A DNA stretch of 64,000 nt from Aeromonas allosaccharophila (GTDB taxonomy: Bacteria; Pseudomonadota; Gammaproteobacteria; Enterobacterales; Aeromonadaceae). The stretch covers positions 124,001-188,000 of the forward strand of contig NZ_CDBR01000034.1 in the NCBI RefSeq assembly GCF_000819685.1, given 5' to 3'. Shown here piece after piece: positions 1-8,354 of the stretch. The first letter of the stretch is position 1. Every line of letters begins with the position of its first letter. The position numbers and the translations under genes were made by a program. The notes under the pieces were generated by a model. That model was not told where the DNA came from. It was given only the letters and a program-made list of their open reading frames with translations, and did not search any database.

Positions 1-14
1 ATACAGGATTTCCA

Positions 15-485
15 ATGAAGGTTATCGAAGGAAATATCGCCGCTCCTGAGGCGCGCGTTGCTATTGTTGTTGCCCGTTTCAACAGCTTCATCAACGACAG
101 TCTGGTGAACGGTGCGGTGGACGTACTGAAGCGTCAAGGTCAAGTGCAGGACAGCAACCTGACACTGGTAAAAGTGCCGGGTGCGGTTGAAATGCCATTG
201 GTCATCAAGAAGCTGGCCAAGAGTGGTCAATATGACGCCATCGTGGCGGTCGGTACTGTCATCCGTGGCGGCACCTACCACTTCGACCTGGTGGCAAACG
301 AGAACAGCAAGGGCATGGCTCAGGTAATGATGGAATATGAAATTCCCGTTGCCTTCGGGGTGCTGACCACTGAAAACATTGAACAAGCCATCGAGCGTGC
401 AGGTACCAAGGCGGGTAACAAGGGTGCAGAGGCTGCACTGGCAGCGCTCGAAATGATCAACGTCCTGAAAGAACTGGACGTGTAA
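15..485 (+). CDS. ribH: 6,7-dimethyl-8-ribityllumazine synthase
   Basis: Lumazine synthase condenses 5-amino-6-ribitylaminouracil with dihydroxybutanone phosphate, the penultimate step of riboflavin synthesis in the cytoplasm. The 156-residue product has normal family length and shows the expected AxFN near the N-terminus (VARFNSFI), the GAVEMP segment around residue 56, the [12 protein letters not shown] loop around residue 80 and the AFGVLTTEN segment around residue 112. The ATG follows a weak GGA-type ribosome site. nusB starts 14 bases downstream, the ribH-nusB pairing usual in gammaproteobacteria. Other rib genes probably lie upstream of the window. Confidence 0.97.
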   Translation: MKVIEGNIAAPEARVAIVVARFNSFINDSLVNGAVDVLKRQGQVQDSNLTLVKVPGAVEMPLVIKKLAKSGQYDAIVAVGTVIRGGTYHFDLVANENSKGMAQVMMEYEIPVAFGVLTTENIEQAIERAGTKAGNKGAEAALAALEMINVLKELDV

Positions 486-499
486 CGAGGAGAAGTACA

Positions 500-913
500 T
501 TGAAACCGTCTGAGCGCCGTAAAGCCCGCCATTGCGCCACCCAGGCCATCTACCAGTGGCAGATGACCAAGGCTAACGTGGGTGACATCGAAGAGCAGTT
601 CAAGATCGATCAGGACACCAAGGGTGTAGACCTGAGCTATTTCCGCGATCTGCTGTTCGGGGTAGCCCTCCACTGCAACGAGCTGGACAAGGTGTTTGCA
701 CCTTACCTCTCACGTCCGCTGGAAGAAGTGGACATGGTGGACAAGGCGATCCTGCGTCTGGCGACCTATGAGCTGACCCGTCGTGATGATGTACCGCCGC
801 GCGTGGTCATCAACGAAGCGATCGAGCTGGCCAAAGCCTTCGCCGCCGATGACAGCCACAAGTTTGTCAACGGTGTACTGGACAAGGTGATCAAATCGCT
901 GAACAAGCGTTGA
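500..913 (+). CDS. nusB: Transcription antitermination factor NusB
   Basis: NusB binds boxA RNA with NusE (S10) and supports rRNA antitermination. The 137-residue protein closely matches the enterobacterial family in sequence (N-terminal [13 protein letters not shown], then [42 protein letters not shown] near the C-terminus, given in pieces here) and in length. The start is TTG, preceded by CGAGGAG at a good distance; no in-frame ATG is available in the conserved N-terminus. It lies directly behind ribH and probably shares its transcript. Confidence 0.96.
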   Translation: MKPSERRKARHCATQAIYQWQMTKANVGDIEEQFKIDQDTKGVDLSYFRDLLFGVALHCNELDKVFAPYLSRPLEEVDMVDKAILRLATYELTRRDDVPPRVVINEAIELAKAFAADDSHKFVNGVLDKVIKSLNKR

Positions 914-942
914 TCCTGCTGTCCGTCAGCATCTAAGAGAGG

Positions 943-965
943 AGCCAGCTTATTGCTGGCTTTTT
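943..965 (+). terminator. Terminator-like hairpin between nusB and thiL
   Basis: A perfect 7-bp stem (AGCCAGC with GCTGGCT, 5-base loop) is followed directly by five T. It ends only five bases before the thiL ATG at 971, so it could act as a weak terminator or could fold over the thiL ribosome-binding region. No function has been shown; this is read from the sequence only. Confidence 0.55.
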
Positions 966-970
966 ACTGT

Positions 971-1930
971 ATGGGTGAATTTGAGCTGATTGATAAGTAC
1001 TTCAAGGTTCCCCACGCCCGCAAGGACGTGGTGATGGGCCCTGGAGATGACTGTGCCCTGCTGACCCTGCCCCCCGATACCCAACTGGCGGTGAGCACCG
1101 ACACTCTGGTGAGCGGCGTACACTTCTTTCCCGACATGGATCCGGTGGATCTCGGCTACAAGGCGCTGGCGGTCAATCTCTCCGATCTCGCCGCCATGGG
1201 TGCCGAACCGCGCTGGGTGTCGCTGGCGCTGACCCTGCCGGCCATCAACGAAGGCTGGGTTGCCGGTTTTGCCGAAGGGTTTCTGGAGCTGGCCGAGTAT
1301 TACAACGTGGCGCTGGTGGGCGGGGATATGACCCGCGGGCCGCTCTCCATCACCATTTCGGTGAAGGGATCGGTGCCTGCCGGACGTGCCCTGATGCGCA
1401 GCGGTGCCAAAGCCGGTGACGGCATCTATGTGACCGGCACTCTGGGAGATGCCGCGCTGGCGCTCTCCCACCTGCTGGGCAAACGCACCCTCAACGAGAA
1501 CCAGCTGGCCGCGGTGCTGCCACGGCTCGACCACCCCCATCCCCGCATTCTGGCCGGACAGGCGCTGCGCGGGCTGGCGGGCAGTGCACTGGATCTCTCC
1601 GACGGGCTGGCATCGGATCTCGGCCATATCCTCAAGGCCTCCGGTGTGCGGGCCCAGATCGATCTCGATCTGCTGCCGCTCTCGCCGGTGCTGCAGGATG
1701 CGGTGAGCGAGCAGGAGGCGTGGCAACTGGCGCTGGCCGGTGGCGATGACTACGAGCTCTGCTTTACCGTGCCGGAAGAGCATCGCGGTGCGCTCGATAC
1801 GGCGCTGGCCCACAGCGGGGTCAAGTTCAGCCGCATCGGTCGCATCGTGGCGGGCGAGCCGGGTATCGACTACCTGCGTGGCGAACAAGCGGTGACGTTG
1901 CAACTGAAAGGGTGGGATCACTTCGCATGA
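971..1930 (+). CDS. thiL: Thiamine-monophosphate kinase
   Basis: ThiL phosphorylates thiamine monophosphate to thiamine pyrophosphate using ATP. The 319-residue product has the family signature: GPGDDCALL near residue 26, STDTLV, ALAVNLSDLAAMGAEP, GGDMTRGPL and LDLSDGLASDLGH. I chose the ATG at 971 because it gives MGEFELIDKYF, which lines up with the start of enterobacterial ThiL; an upstream in-frame TTG at 953 falls inside a hairpin. The stop codon overlaps the pgpA start as ATGA. The order nusB-thiL-pgpA is the conserved one. Confidence 0.95.
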   Translation: MGEFELIDKYFKVPHARKDVVMGPGDDCALLTLPPDTQLAVSTDTLVSGVHFFPDMDPVDLGYKALAVNLSDLAAMGAEPRWVSLALTLPAINEGWVAGFAEGFLELAEYYNVALVGGDMTRGPLSITISVKGSVPAGRALMRSGAKAGDGIYVTGTLGDAALALSHLLGKRTLNENQLAAVLPRLDHPHPRILAGQALRGLAGSALDLSDGLASDLGHILKASGVRAQIDLDLLPLSPVLQDAVSEQEAWQLALAGGDDYELCFTVPEEHRGALDTALAHSGVKFSRIGRIVAGEPGIDYLRGEQAVTLQLKGWDHFA

Positions 1931-2421
1931 GCCTGTTCACGATAAAACCCGAGCTGAAACGACTGGATCTGAAAAATCCGCTTCATTTTTTAGCGGTGGG
2001 GTTTGGTTCCGGTCTCAGCCCCAAGGCGCCGGGCTCCATGGGTACGTTGGCGGCCATTCCGCTCTACCTGCTGGTGAGCGGGCTGCCGACCCACTGGTTC
2101 ATCGCCTTGCTGGCGGTGGGCTTTGTGGTGGGGATCCGTATCTGCCAGAGCGCTACCGATGCCATCGGTATGGCAGATCACGGCGCCATCGTCTGGGACG
2201 AGGTGATCGGTTTTGGCGTCACCATGATCGCCGCGCCAGCCGGTTGGGAGTGGGTGGTGGCGGGCTTCGCGCTGTTCCGGCTGTTTGATGTGCTCAAACC
2301 CTGGCCCATCTCCTGGTTTGATCGCCGCATTCACGGCGGATTCGGCATCATGCTGGACGATCTGATCGCCGGCCTGTTCGCCCTGTTTTGTATGCAATTA
2401 CTGGCGTTCTGGCTCGGCTGA
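1927..2421 (+). CDS. pgpA: Phosphatidylglycerophosphatase A
   Basis: PgpA removes phosphate from phosphatidylglycerophosphate to give phosphatidylglycerol at the inner membrane. The 164-residue product has hydrophobic segments and the family motifs GSGLSPKAPGSMGT near the N-terminus, WDEVIG in the middle and FRLFDVLKPWPI followed by GFGIMLDDLIAG near the end. The start overlaps the thiL stop (ATGA), a sign of translational coupling. A longer in-frame opening at 1912 lies inside thiL and is unlikely to be used. Confidence 0.95.
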   Translation: MSLFTIKPELKRLDLKNPLHFLAVGFGSGLSPKAPGSMGTLAAIPLYLLVSGLPTHWFIALLAVGFVVGIRICQSATDAIGMADHGAIVWDEVIGFGVTMIAAPAGWEWVVAGFALFRLFDVLKPWPISWFDRRIHGGFGIMLDDLIAGLFALFCMQLLAFWLG

Positions 2422-2908
2422 ATGCCCCCTTCCGGGGGATGACCGTTCTGGCATCCCCCGATTTATCTCTGCTTAATTTTCATTCATCGGCATATGCTGC
2501 CGTTTATCATCCATTTCACATAAATATTCACTACTCATTCGGGGCTTGTGACCATTTTCGAAATAGTGATAAATGCTGCTTGTTGCGTTGTTGTTGAAAT
2601 TAAAGTAATGATACCAATAGATGTACGGACGCACCGGCCATTTGTGTGATGAAAATCATCATTTAACGCTGCCGAATTGGTGGTTATCTGCACAAAACAT
2701 TGCGGAATTGTATAACTCAATCATTTACACCCGTGGTCAAACCGTCTAAGTTACTCGCGGGTTATTCCAAAAAAATGCAAAAAACCCGCCCGGATCGCTG
2801 GTTTCGCTGCCTCATGGATTGAGCAAATATTGCCCAAGGTAACAACCGGCATCTGCGGCTGATTTACGGACGAATTATTTGGGACGGATGTCCCCCGCAG
2901 AGGTAAAC
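2422..2908 (+). promoter_or_regulatory. Intergenic region and likely leader of the ABC importer operon
   Basis: This 487-base gap holds no convincing gene. Just after pgpA is a GC hairpin (2434-2441 with 2452-2459, GGGGGATG and CATCCCCC) without a T-run. A+T-rich sequence follows, with a 15-base palindrome TGATGA-AAA-TCATCA at 2647-2661 that could be an operator. The last 150 bases probably include the operon promoter and leader, but I could not place a convincing -35/-10 pair. The downstream start has a clear AGAGGT ribosome site at 2899-2904. Confidence 0.45.
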
Positions 2909-4633
2909 ATGTCCTTGCTCGAAGTAAAGAACTTGCGGATCGAGTACCCCTCCCGCTACGGGGTGCTGGCCGCGGTGAAGGATCTCTCTTTCTCTATCGA
3001 AAAGGGTGAGATAGTCGGGGTAGTCGGAGAATCCGGCGCCGGCAAGTCCACCATCGGCAACGCCGTTATCGATCTGCTGAGCCCGCCGGGGCACATTGCC
3101 CGTGGCGATATCTATCTCAATGGCGAGCTTATCTCCGGCAAGAGCCAGAACGAGATGCGGGCCATTCGTGGCTCCCGTATCGGGTTCATCTTCCAGGATC
3201 CCATGACCTCCCTCAACCCGCTGTTCACCGTTGAGCATCAGCTGGTCGAGACTATTCTGGCCAATACCAAGCTCTCCCGCGAGGCGGCCTTTGCCAAGGC
3301 GCTGGAGCTGATGGGGGCGGTGGGTATTCCGCAGCCGGAGCTGCGCATCAAGCAGTATCCGCACCAGTTCTCCGGCGGTATGCGTCAGCGGGTGGTCATT
3401 GCCATCGCCCTGTCGTGTGATCCGGAGCTGATCATCGCCGACGAGCCGACCACGGCCCTCGACGTCTCTATTCAGGATCAGATCCTCCAGCTTATCCGCG
3501 CCCTTTGCAAAGAGCGTCAGGTGGGCTGCATGCTGGTGACCCATGACATGGGGGTGGTCTCCAACGTCACCGACAAGGTGGCGGTGATGTATCGCGGCGA
3601 TCTGGTGGAGTTCGGCCTGACCGAACAGGTGCTGGGCTGCCCTAACCACCCCTATACCCGCAGCCTCATCTCGGCGGTCCCGCGCTCCGACGTGAAGCTG
3701 GTGCGCTTCCCGCTGGTCTCTTATATCGAGGATGCCAGTGCGCCGGATACCAATATCGACCTCAAGACCCACTGGCTCGGCCAGAGTCAGGACGAGCGTG
3801 CCTATGAAGGGGCGCTGTTGCGGGTGGAGAACGTCGATCTGAGGTTCGTCACCAAGGACTCCATCTTCCCGAGCCGCCGCCAGTATGTGCGCGCCTGCAA
3901 CAACATCAGCTTCGAGATCTTCGAGGGTGAAACCTTCGGTCTGGTGGGGGAGTCGGGCTCCGGCAAATCGACCATTGCCCGTGCCATCACCGGCCTCTAT
4001 CCGCCTGATACCGGCAAGATCTTCTTCGAGGGGATCGATCTCACCGCCCTCAAGAGCGAGCGCGAGCGCCGCCCGCTGCGTCGCCAGATGCAGATGGTGT
4101 TCCAGAACCCCTATTCGTCGATGAACCCGCGGATGAAGGTGCGCGACATCATTGCCGAGCCGATCCGTTTCCACCAGCTGGCGAGCAGTGAGAGCCAGAT
4201 CGAGGGGATCGTCAACGATCTGCTGGATCATGTCGGGCTCGGCCGTGGTGCCGGGGTCAAGTATCCCCACGAGTTCTCCGGCGGTCAGCGCCAGCGCATC
4301 TCCATCGCCCGCGCCCTGGCGACCCGGCCTCGCTTCCTCATCTGTGACGAGCCGACCTCGGCGCTGGATGTGTCGGTGCAGGCCCAGATCCTCAATCTGC
4401 TCAAGGATCTGCAGCAGGAGCTCAAGCTCACCATGCTGTTTATCAGCCACGATCTGCCGGTGATCCGCCAGATGTGCGACCGCATCGGGGTGATGCAGCA
4501 CGGTCATCTGGTGGAAGTGGCCGAGACCGAGAAACTCTTTACCAATGCCGAGCATGAGTACAGCCGCAAGCTGATCTCCCTCATGCCGGAGTTCAAGGGA
4601 ATGTCCCGCGAGGGGCTGGAAATCGCAAGCTAG
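2909..4633 (+). CDS. Peptide-type ABC importer, fused double ATP-binding protein (GsiA-like)
   Basis: The 574-residue protein carries two complete ABC ATPase halves in one chain and should power uptake of a peptide-like solute. Half one has Walker A GESGAGKST at residues 40-48, signature FSGGMRQR and Walker B LIIADEP; half two has GESGSGKST, FSGGQRQR and LICDEP. Each half ends with the oligopeptide-family region (NHPYTRSL and EHEYSRKL). E. coli GsiA and YejF have the same fused plan, and the gene order ATPase-binding protein-permease-permease matches gsiABCD. The substrate cannot be read from sequence. ATG 2909 is chosen for its AGAGGT site; an in-frame TTG at 2879 adds eleven unconserved residues. 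Confidence 0.9.
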   Translation: MSLLEVKNLRIEYPSRYGVLAAVKDLSFSIEKGEIVGVVGESGAGKSTIGNAVIDLLSPPGHIARGDIYLNGELISGKSQNEMRAIRGSRIGFIFQDPMTSLNPLFTVEHQLVETILANTKLSREAAFAKALELMGAVGIPQPELRIKQYPHQFSGGMRQRVVIAIALSCDPELIIADEPTTALDVSIQDQILQLIRALCKERQVGCMLVTHDMGVVSNVTDKVAVMYRGDLVEFGLTEQVLGCPNHPYTRSLISAVPRSDVKLVRFPLVSYIEDASAPDTNIDLKTHWLGQSQDERAYEGALLRVENVDLRFVTKDSIFPSRRQYVRACNNISFEIFEGETFGLVGESGSGKSTIARAITGLYPPDTGKIFFEGIDLTALKSERERRPLRRQMQMVFQNPYSSMNPRMKVRDIIAEPIRFHQLASSESQIEGIVNDLLDHVGLGRGAGVKYPHEFSGGQRQRISIARALATRPRFLICDEPTSALDVSVQAQILNLLKDLQQELKLTMLFISHDLPVIRQMCDRIGVMQHGHLVEVAETEKLFTNAEHEYSRKLISLMPEFKGMSREGLEIAS

Positions 4634-4703
4634 GATAGCGCCGGTGCGCCGGTCTGCTTGTCAAAAAAAGTGTCATAAGAAAGCCAAAAGCATGGAGAAC
4701 AAG

Positions 4704-6260
4704 ATGAAGAAAGGATTGTCCAAGATTGCCCTGGCGCTGTTTGCCGCCGGTTTCGCCTTCAGTGTCTCAGCCGCTGACATCAAGGTAGGCGTTGCTTCTG
4801 ACGCCACGTCGCTGGATCCGCAGGAGCAGCTCTCCGGTCAGACCCTGGAGATGTCGCACCTGGTATTCGATCCCCTGATGCGTTACACCCAGGATCTGAA
4901 ATTCGAGCCCCGTCTGGCCGAGAAGTTCGAGCGTGTCGATGACAAGACCGTCCGCTTCCACCTGCGCAAAGGGGTCAAGTTCCACTCCGGCAACGACTTC
5001 ACCGCTGACGACGTGGTGTGGACCGTCAACCGCCTGAAAGCCTCCGTCGACTTCAAGGCGATCTTCGATCCTATCGCCGAAGTGAAGAAGGTCGATGACT
5101 ACACCGTCGATCTCGTCACCGCCAAGCCGTTCCCGCTGGTGCTGCAGACCGTCACCTACATCTTCCCGATGGACTCCAAGTTCTACACCGGCAAGACCGA
5201 AGCAGGCAAAGACAAGGCCGAGATCGTCAAAAACGGCGACTCCTATGCCTCTACCCACGTTTCCGGTACCGGCCCGTTCACCGTCAAGTTCCGCGAGCAG
5301 GGTGTGAAGCTGGACTATGCCCGCAACGCCAACTACTGGGACAAAGCTTCCAAGGGTAACGTCGAGAACCTGACCGTGGTGCCGATCAAGGAAGATGCGA
5401 CCCGTGTTGCAGCCCTGCTGGGTGGCGACGTGGACATGATCTATCCGGTTGCGCCGAACGATCTGGAGCGCGTGAAGAATGGCAAGGACTCCCAGCTGGT
5501 CACCCTGTCCGGTACCCGCGCCATCATCATCGAGCTGAACCAGAACACCAACCCGGCGCTGAAAGACAAGCGCGTGCGTCAGGCGATCAACTACGCCATC
5601 AACCAGGTGGGCATCGTCGAGAAGATCAACAAGGGCTTCGGTACCCCTGCTGGCCAGCTGAGCCCGAAAGGCTATGCCGGTCACAACGAGGCGCTGGTGC
5701 CCCAGTATGATCTGGCCAAGGCCAAGGAGCTGATGAAAGAGGCCGGTTACGAGAAAGGCTTCAAGATGACCTTCATCTCCCCGGCAGCCCGCTACGTCAA
5801 CGACGTCAAGATTGCCCAGGCGGTCTCCGCCATGCTGGCCAAGATCAACATCAAGGTGGATCTGAAGACCATGCCGGTGGCCCAGTACTGGCCTGAGTTT
5901 GACAAGTGCGCCGCGGACATGCAGCTGATTGGTTGGCACTCCGATACTGAAGATACCGCGAACTTCTTCGAGTTCCTGACCTTCACCAAGGACGCCAAGA
6001 CCGGTATGGGTCAGTACAACTGCGCCGGTTATGCCAACGCCGAAGCTGACAAGCTGGTGATGGATGCCAACGCCGAGACCGATCCGGCCAAGCGTGCCGA
6101 GATGCTGAAGAAGGTAGAAGCCATGCTGATCGAAGATGCTGCCTACGTGCCGTTGCACTGGGAAGATCTGGCCTATGGCGCCAAGAAGAACGTCGACATC
6201 AAGCCGGTGGTCAACGTGATGAACTTCCCTTACCTGGGTGACCTGGTGGTCAGCAAGTAA
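4704..6260 (+). CDS. Peptide-type ABC importer, periplasmic solute-binding protein (family 5)
   Basis: This is an extracytoplasmic binding protein of the DppA/OppA/GsiB family, 518 residues. It has a clear Sec signal (MKKGLSKIALALFAAGFAFSVSA, cut before ADIK), given here as lysines, hydrophobic core and Ala-x-Ala. It shows family-5 features: DATSLDPQ, PRLAEKFE, VRFHLRKGVKFHSG, TGPFTVK and NPALKDKRVRQAINYAI. I prefer the ATG at 4704 with GGAG six bases upstream; an ATG at 4692 would add MENK. The gene follows the double ATPase by 70 bases. A strong hairpin lies just after its stop, as is common when the binding protein must be made in excess. Confidence 0.92.
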   Translation: MKKGLSKIALALFAAGFAFSVSAADIKVGVASDATSLDPQEQLSGQTLEMSHLVFDPLMRYTQDLKFEPRLAEKFERVDDKTVRFHLRKGVKFHSGNDFTADDVVWTVNRLKASVDFKAIFDPIAEVKKVDDYTVDLVTAKPFPLVLQTVTYIFPMDSKFYTGKTEAGKDKAEIVKNGDSYASTHVSGTGPFTVKFREQGVKLDYARNANYWDKASKGNVENLTVVPIKEDATRVAALLGGDVDMIYPVAPNDLERVKNGKDSQLVTLSGTRAIIIELNQNTNPALKDKRVRQAINYAINQVGIVEKINKGFGTPAGQLSPKGYAGHNEALVPQYDLAKAKELMKEAGYEKGFKMTFISPAARYVNDVKIAQAVSAMLAKINIKVDLKTMPVAQYWPEFDKCAADMQLIGWHSDTEDTANFFEFLTFTKDAKTGMGQYNCAGYANAEADKLVMDANAETDPAKRAEMLKKVEAMLIEDAAYVPLHWEDLAYGAKKNVDIKPVVNVMNFPYLGDLVVSK

Positions 6261-6282
6261 GAGAACGTCGCAAGGAAGGACG

Positions 6283-6312
6283 GGGCGGGGTGGTCAGCTG
6301 GCCACTCCGCCC
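6283..6312 (+). other. Strong intra-operon hairpin after the binding-protein gene
   Basis: GGGCGGGGTGGTCA pairs with TGGCCACTCCGCCC over 14 positions (two G-T pairs) with a two-base tip that would open into a small loop. There is no T-run, so it looks more like an mRNA-stabilising or processing element than a terminator. It sits between the solute-binding protein and the first permease. A second short hairpin (CCTGTG with CACAGG, 6325-6342) follows. Confidence 0.6.
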
Positions 6313-6359
6313 ACTAACAGAAGCCTGTGCCACGACACAGGCCACGTAGAAGGACAAGC

Positions 6360-7334
6360 ATGTTTACATTCCTGCTGAAACGGTTCTATCAGGCCGTGAT
6401 AGTGATGTTCGTCATCAGCCTGGTCGCCTTCTCCATCCAGGACAACCTGGGTGACCCGTTGCGCGAGCTGGTGGGACAATCCGTCTCCGAAGCCCAGCGT
6501 CACGAGTTGCGCGAGAAGATGGGCCTTAACGATCCCTTCCTCATCAAATACAGCCGCTTTTTGAAAAATGCGGTGCATGGGGATTTGGGCACCTCCTATT
6601 TCTTCAAGCGACCCGCTCTCGAGGTGATCCTCGACAAGCTGGTGGCTACCCTTGAGCTGGTGCTTGCTGCCGCGCTCATCATCGTGGTGGTCTCCATTCC
6701 ACTCGGTGTCTATTCGGCGATCCGCCCGCGCAGCATTCCCACCAAGATCATCATGGCGGGGAGCAGTATCGGCATCTCGATCCCGGTATTTTTGACCGCC
6801 ATCATGCTGATGTACCTCTTCTCCATCCAGCTGGGCTGGCTGCCGGCCTATGGCCGTGGCGAGACCCGTAACCTGCTGGGCTGGGAGTCGGGCTTCTTCA
6901 CCTGGGATGGTATCAAGCACCTGATCCTGCCTGCGGTGTCGCTCTCCTCCATCATGCTGCCGCTGTTTATCCGCTTGGTGCGCTCCGAGATGCTGGAGCA
7001 GCTCTCCTCCGAGTACGTCAAATTCGCCCGCGCCAAGGGGCTGGACAACAACAAGGTCTACTATCAGCACGCCCTCAAAAACACCATGCTGCCGGTCATT
7101 ACCGTTGGCGGGGTGCAGATCGGCACCATGGTGGCCTACACCATCCTGACCGAGAGCGTGTTCCAGTGGCCGGGCACCGGCTTCCTGTTCCTTGAGGCGA
7201 TCCACCGGGTCGATACCCCGCTGATCACCGCCTACGTCATCTTCGTGGGACTGATCTTCGTGGTGACCAATACCCTGGTCGACCTGCTCTACGGGTTGAT
7301 TAACCCGACCGTTAACCTGACCGCCAAGGGGTAA
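6360..7334 (+). CDS. Peptide-type ABC importer, permease subunit (DppB/GsiC-like)
   Basis: The 324-residue inner-membrane protein has six predicted hydrophobic segments. It has the DppB-type N-terminus (FLLKRFYQAVIVMFVIS), the FKRPALEVILDKL segment and the EAA loop YVKFARAKGLDNNKVYYQHALKNT, given in overlapping short parts. It closes with LVDLLYGLINPTV. The ATG at 6360 has AAGGA six bases upstream. The next permease gene begins four bases after its stop, so the two are almost certainly translated together and form the channel heterodimer. Confidence 0.92.
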   Translation: MFTFLLKRFYQAVIVMFVISLVAFSIQDNLGDPLRELVGQSVSEAQRHELREKMGLNDPFLIKYSRFLKNAVHGDLGTSYFFKRPALEVILDKLVATLELVLAAALIIVVVSIPLGVYSAIRPRSIPTKIIMAGSSIGISIPVFLTAIMLMYLFSIQLGWLPAYGRGETRNLLGWESGFFTWDGIKHLILPAVSLSSIMLPLFIRLVRSEMLEQLSSEYVKFARAKGLDNNKVYYQHALKNTMLPVITVGGVQIGTMVAYTILTESVFQWPGTGFLFLEAIHRVDTPLITAYVIFVGLIFVVTNTLVDLLYGLINPTVNLTAKG

Positions 7335-7337
7335 CAG

Positions 7338-8279
7338 ATGACTAATGCTGTAACTGCAAGCCCAAGCCGTTGGGCACGATTCAAGAACTCTGACATCGTC
7401 TACTACTTCCTGCGGGACAAGGTAGCCATGTTCAGCTTTGCGGTGTTCGTGGTGTTTGTGCTGGCGGCGCTGCTGGCCCCCTGGCTGGCACCGCACAACG
7501 TCTATGATCAGACCAGCTTTGATCTGATGGATGCCGAGTTGCCCCCCTCCTGGCTGGAAGGGGGTGAGGAGCGCTTCTGGCTCGGTACCGACAACCAGGG
7601 ACGCGATATCTGGAGCACAATCCTCTATGGTGCCCGCATTTCGCTCTCAATCGGCCTGTTTGCGGTGGCGCTGCAGCTGGTGCTTGGCATCGTCATCGGT
7701 CTGATTGCCGGTTACTTCGGTGGCCGCATCGACAACCTGCTGATGCGCTTTGCCGACGTGCAGCTGTCGTTCTCCACCATGATGGTGGCGATCATCATCT
7801 CCGCCATCTTTCAGGCAACCTTTGGCTCCGAGTTCTACTCGAAGTTCGCCATCATGATGCTGGTGGTGATCATCGGTATCGCCGAGTGGCCACAGTATGC
7901 CCGTACCGTGCGCGCCTCGGTGCTGGCGGAGAAGAAGAAGGAGTATGTGGAAGCTGCCAAGGTGATGGGGTTCCGTGCCCCGCGCATCATGTTCCGCCAT
8001 ATTCTGCCCAACTGCCTGTCGCCGATCCTGGTTATCTCCACCGTGCAGGTGGCCAACGCCATCATGAGCGAGGCGGCTCTCTCCTTCCTCGGTCTGGGGA
8101 TGCCGGTAGACCAGCCGTCACTGGGGTCGCTTATCAGCGTCGGTTTCAACTATATCTTCTCCGGTTCCTGGTGGATCACCGCCTTCCCGGGCATCTGTCT
8201 GGTAGTGCTGGTGCTGGTCATCAACCTGCTGGGCGACTGGCTGCGAGATGTGTTTAACCCCAAGATCTACAAAGGGTAA
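7338..8279 (+). CDS. Peptide-type ABC importer, permease subunit (DppC/GsiD-like)
   Basis: The 313-residue inner-membrane permease is the second channel subunit. It has the DppC-type N-terminal helix, the FWLGTDNQGRDIWS segment near residue 80 that is a hallmark of this subfamily, and the EAA loop EYVEAAKVMGFRAPRIMFRH. It ends with LLGDWLRDVFNP. It is the last gene of the importer operon; a strong bidirectional terminator follows at 8303. Confidence 0.92.
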   Translation: MTNAVTASPSRWARFKNSDIVYYFLRDKVAMFSFAVFVVFVLAALLAPWLAPHNVYDQTSFDLMDAELPPSWLEGGEERFWLGTDNQGRDIWSTILYGARISLSIGLFAVALQLVLGIVIGLIAGYFGGRIDNLLMRFADVQLSFSTMMVAIIISAIFQATFGSEFYSKFAIMMLVVIIGIAEWPQYARTVRASVLAEKKKEYVEAAKVMGFRAPRIMFRHILPNCLSPILVISTVQVANAIMSEAALSFLGLGMPVDQPSLGSLISVGFNYIFSGSWWITAFPGICLVVLVLVINLLGDWLRDVFNPKIYKG

Positions 8280-8302
8280 TCCGGGTCAGATACGCAGAAA
8301 AC

Positions 8303-8334
8303 AAGAAGGGCGCCAATGTGGCGCCCTTCTTTTG
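8303..8334. terminator. Bidirectional rho-independent terminator
   Basis: AAGAAGGGCGCCA and TGGCGCCCTTCTT form a perfect 13-bp stem with a three-base loop, flanked by T on one side and A on the other. It ends the ABC importer operon (plus) and can serve the convergent dxs transcript (minus). Confidence 0.9.
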
Positions 8335-8354
8335 CTTGATAGCTTTAAGCCTTA

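Noticed and set aside
953-970. TTG start giving a longer ThiL
   Set aside because: It lies inside a hairpin loop and the added residues have no family similarity.
2647-2661. Palindrome as a Fur or CRP site
   Set aside because: Only part of either consensus matches; reported as a palindrome without naming a regulator.
2864-4555. Long minus-strand open frames opposite the double ATPase and many other genes (for example 4767-6158, 24065-26458, 28321-30294)
   Set aside because: These are high-G+C antisense shadows with low-complexity His/Gln/Asp-rich translations, no ribosome sites and no family motifs.
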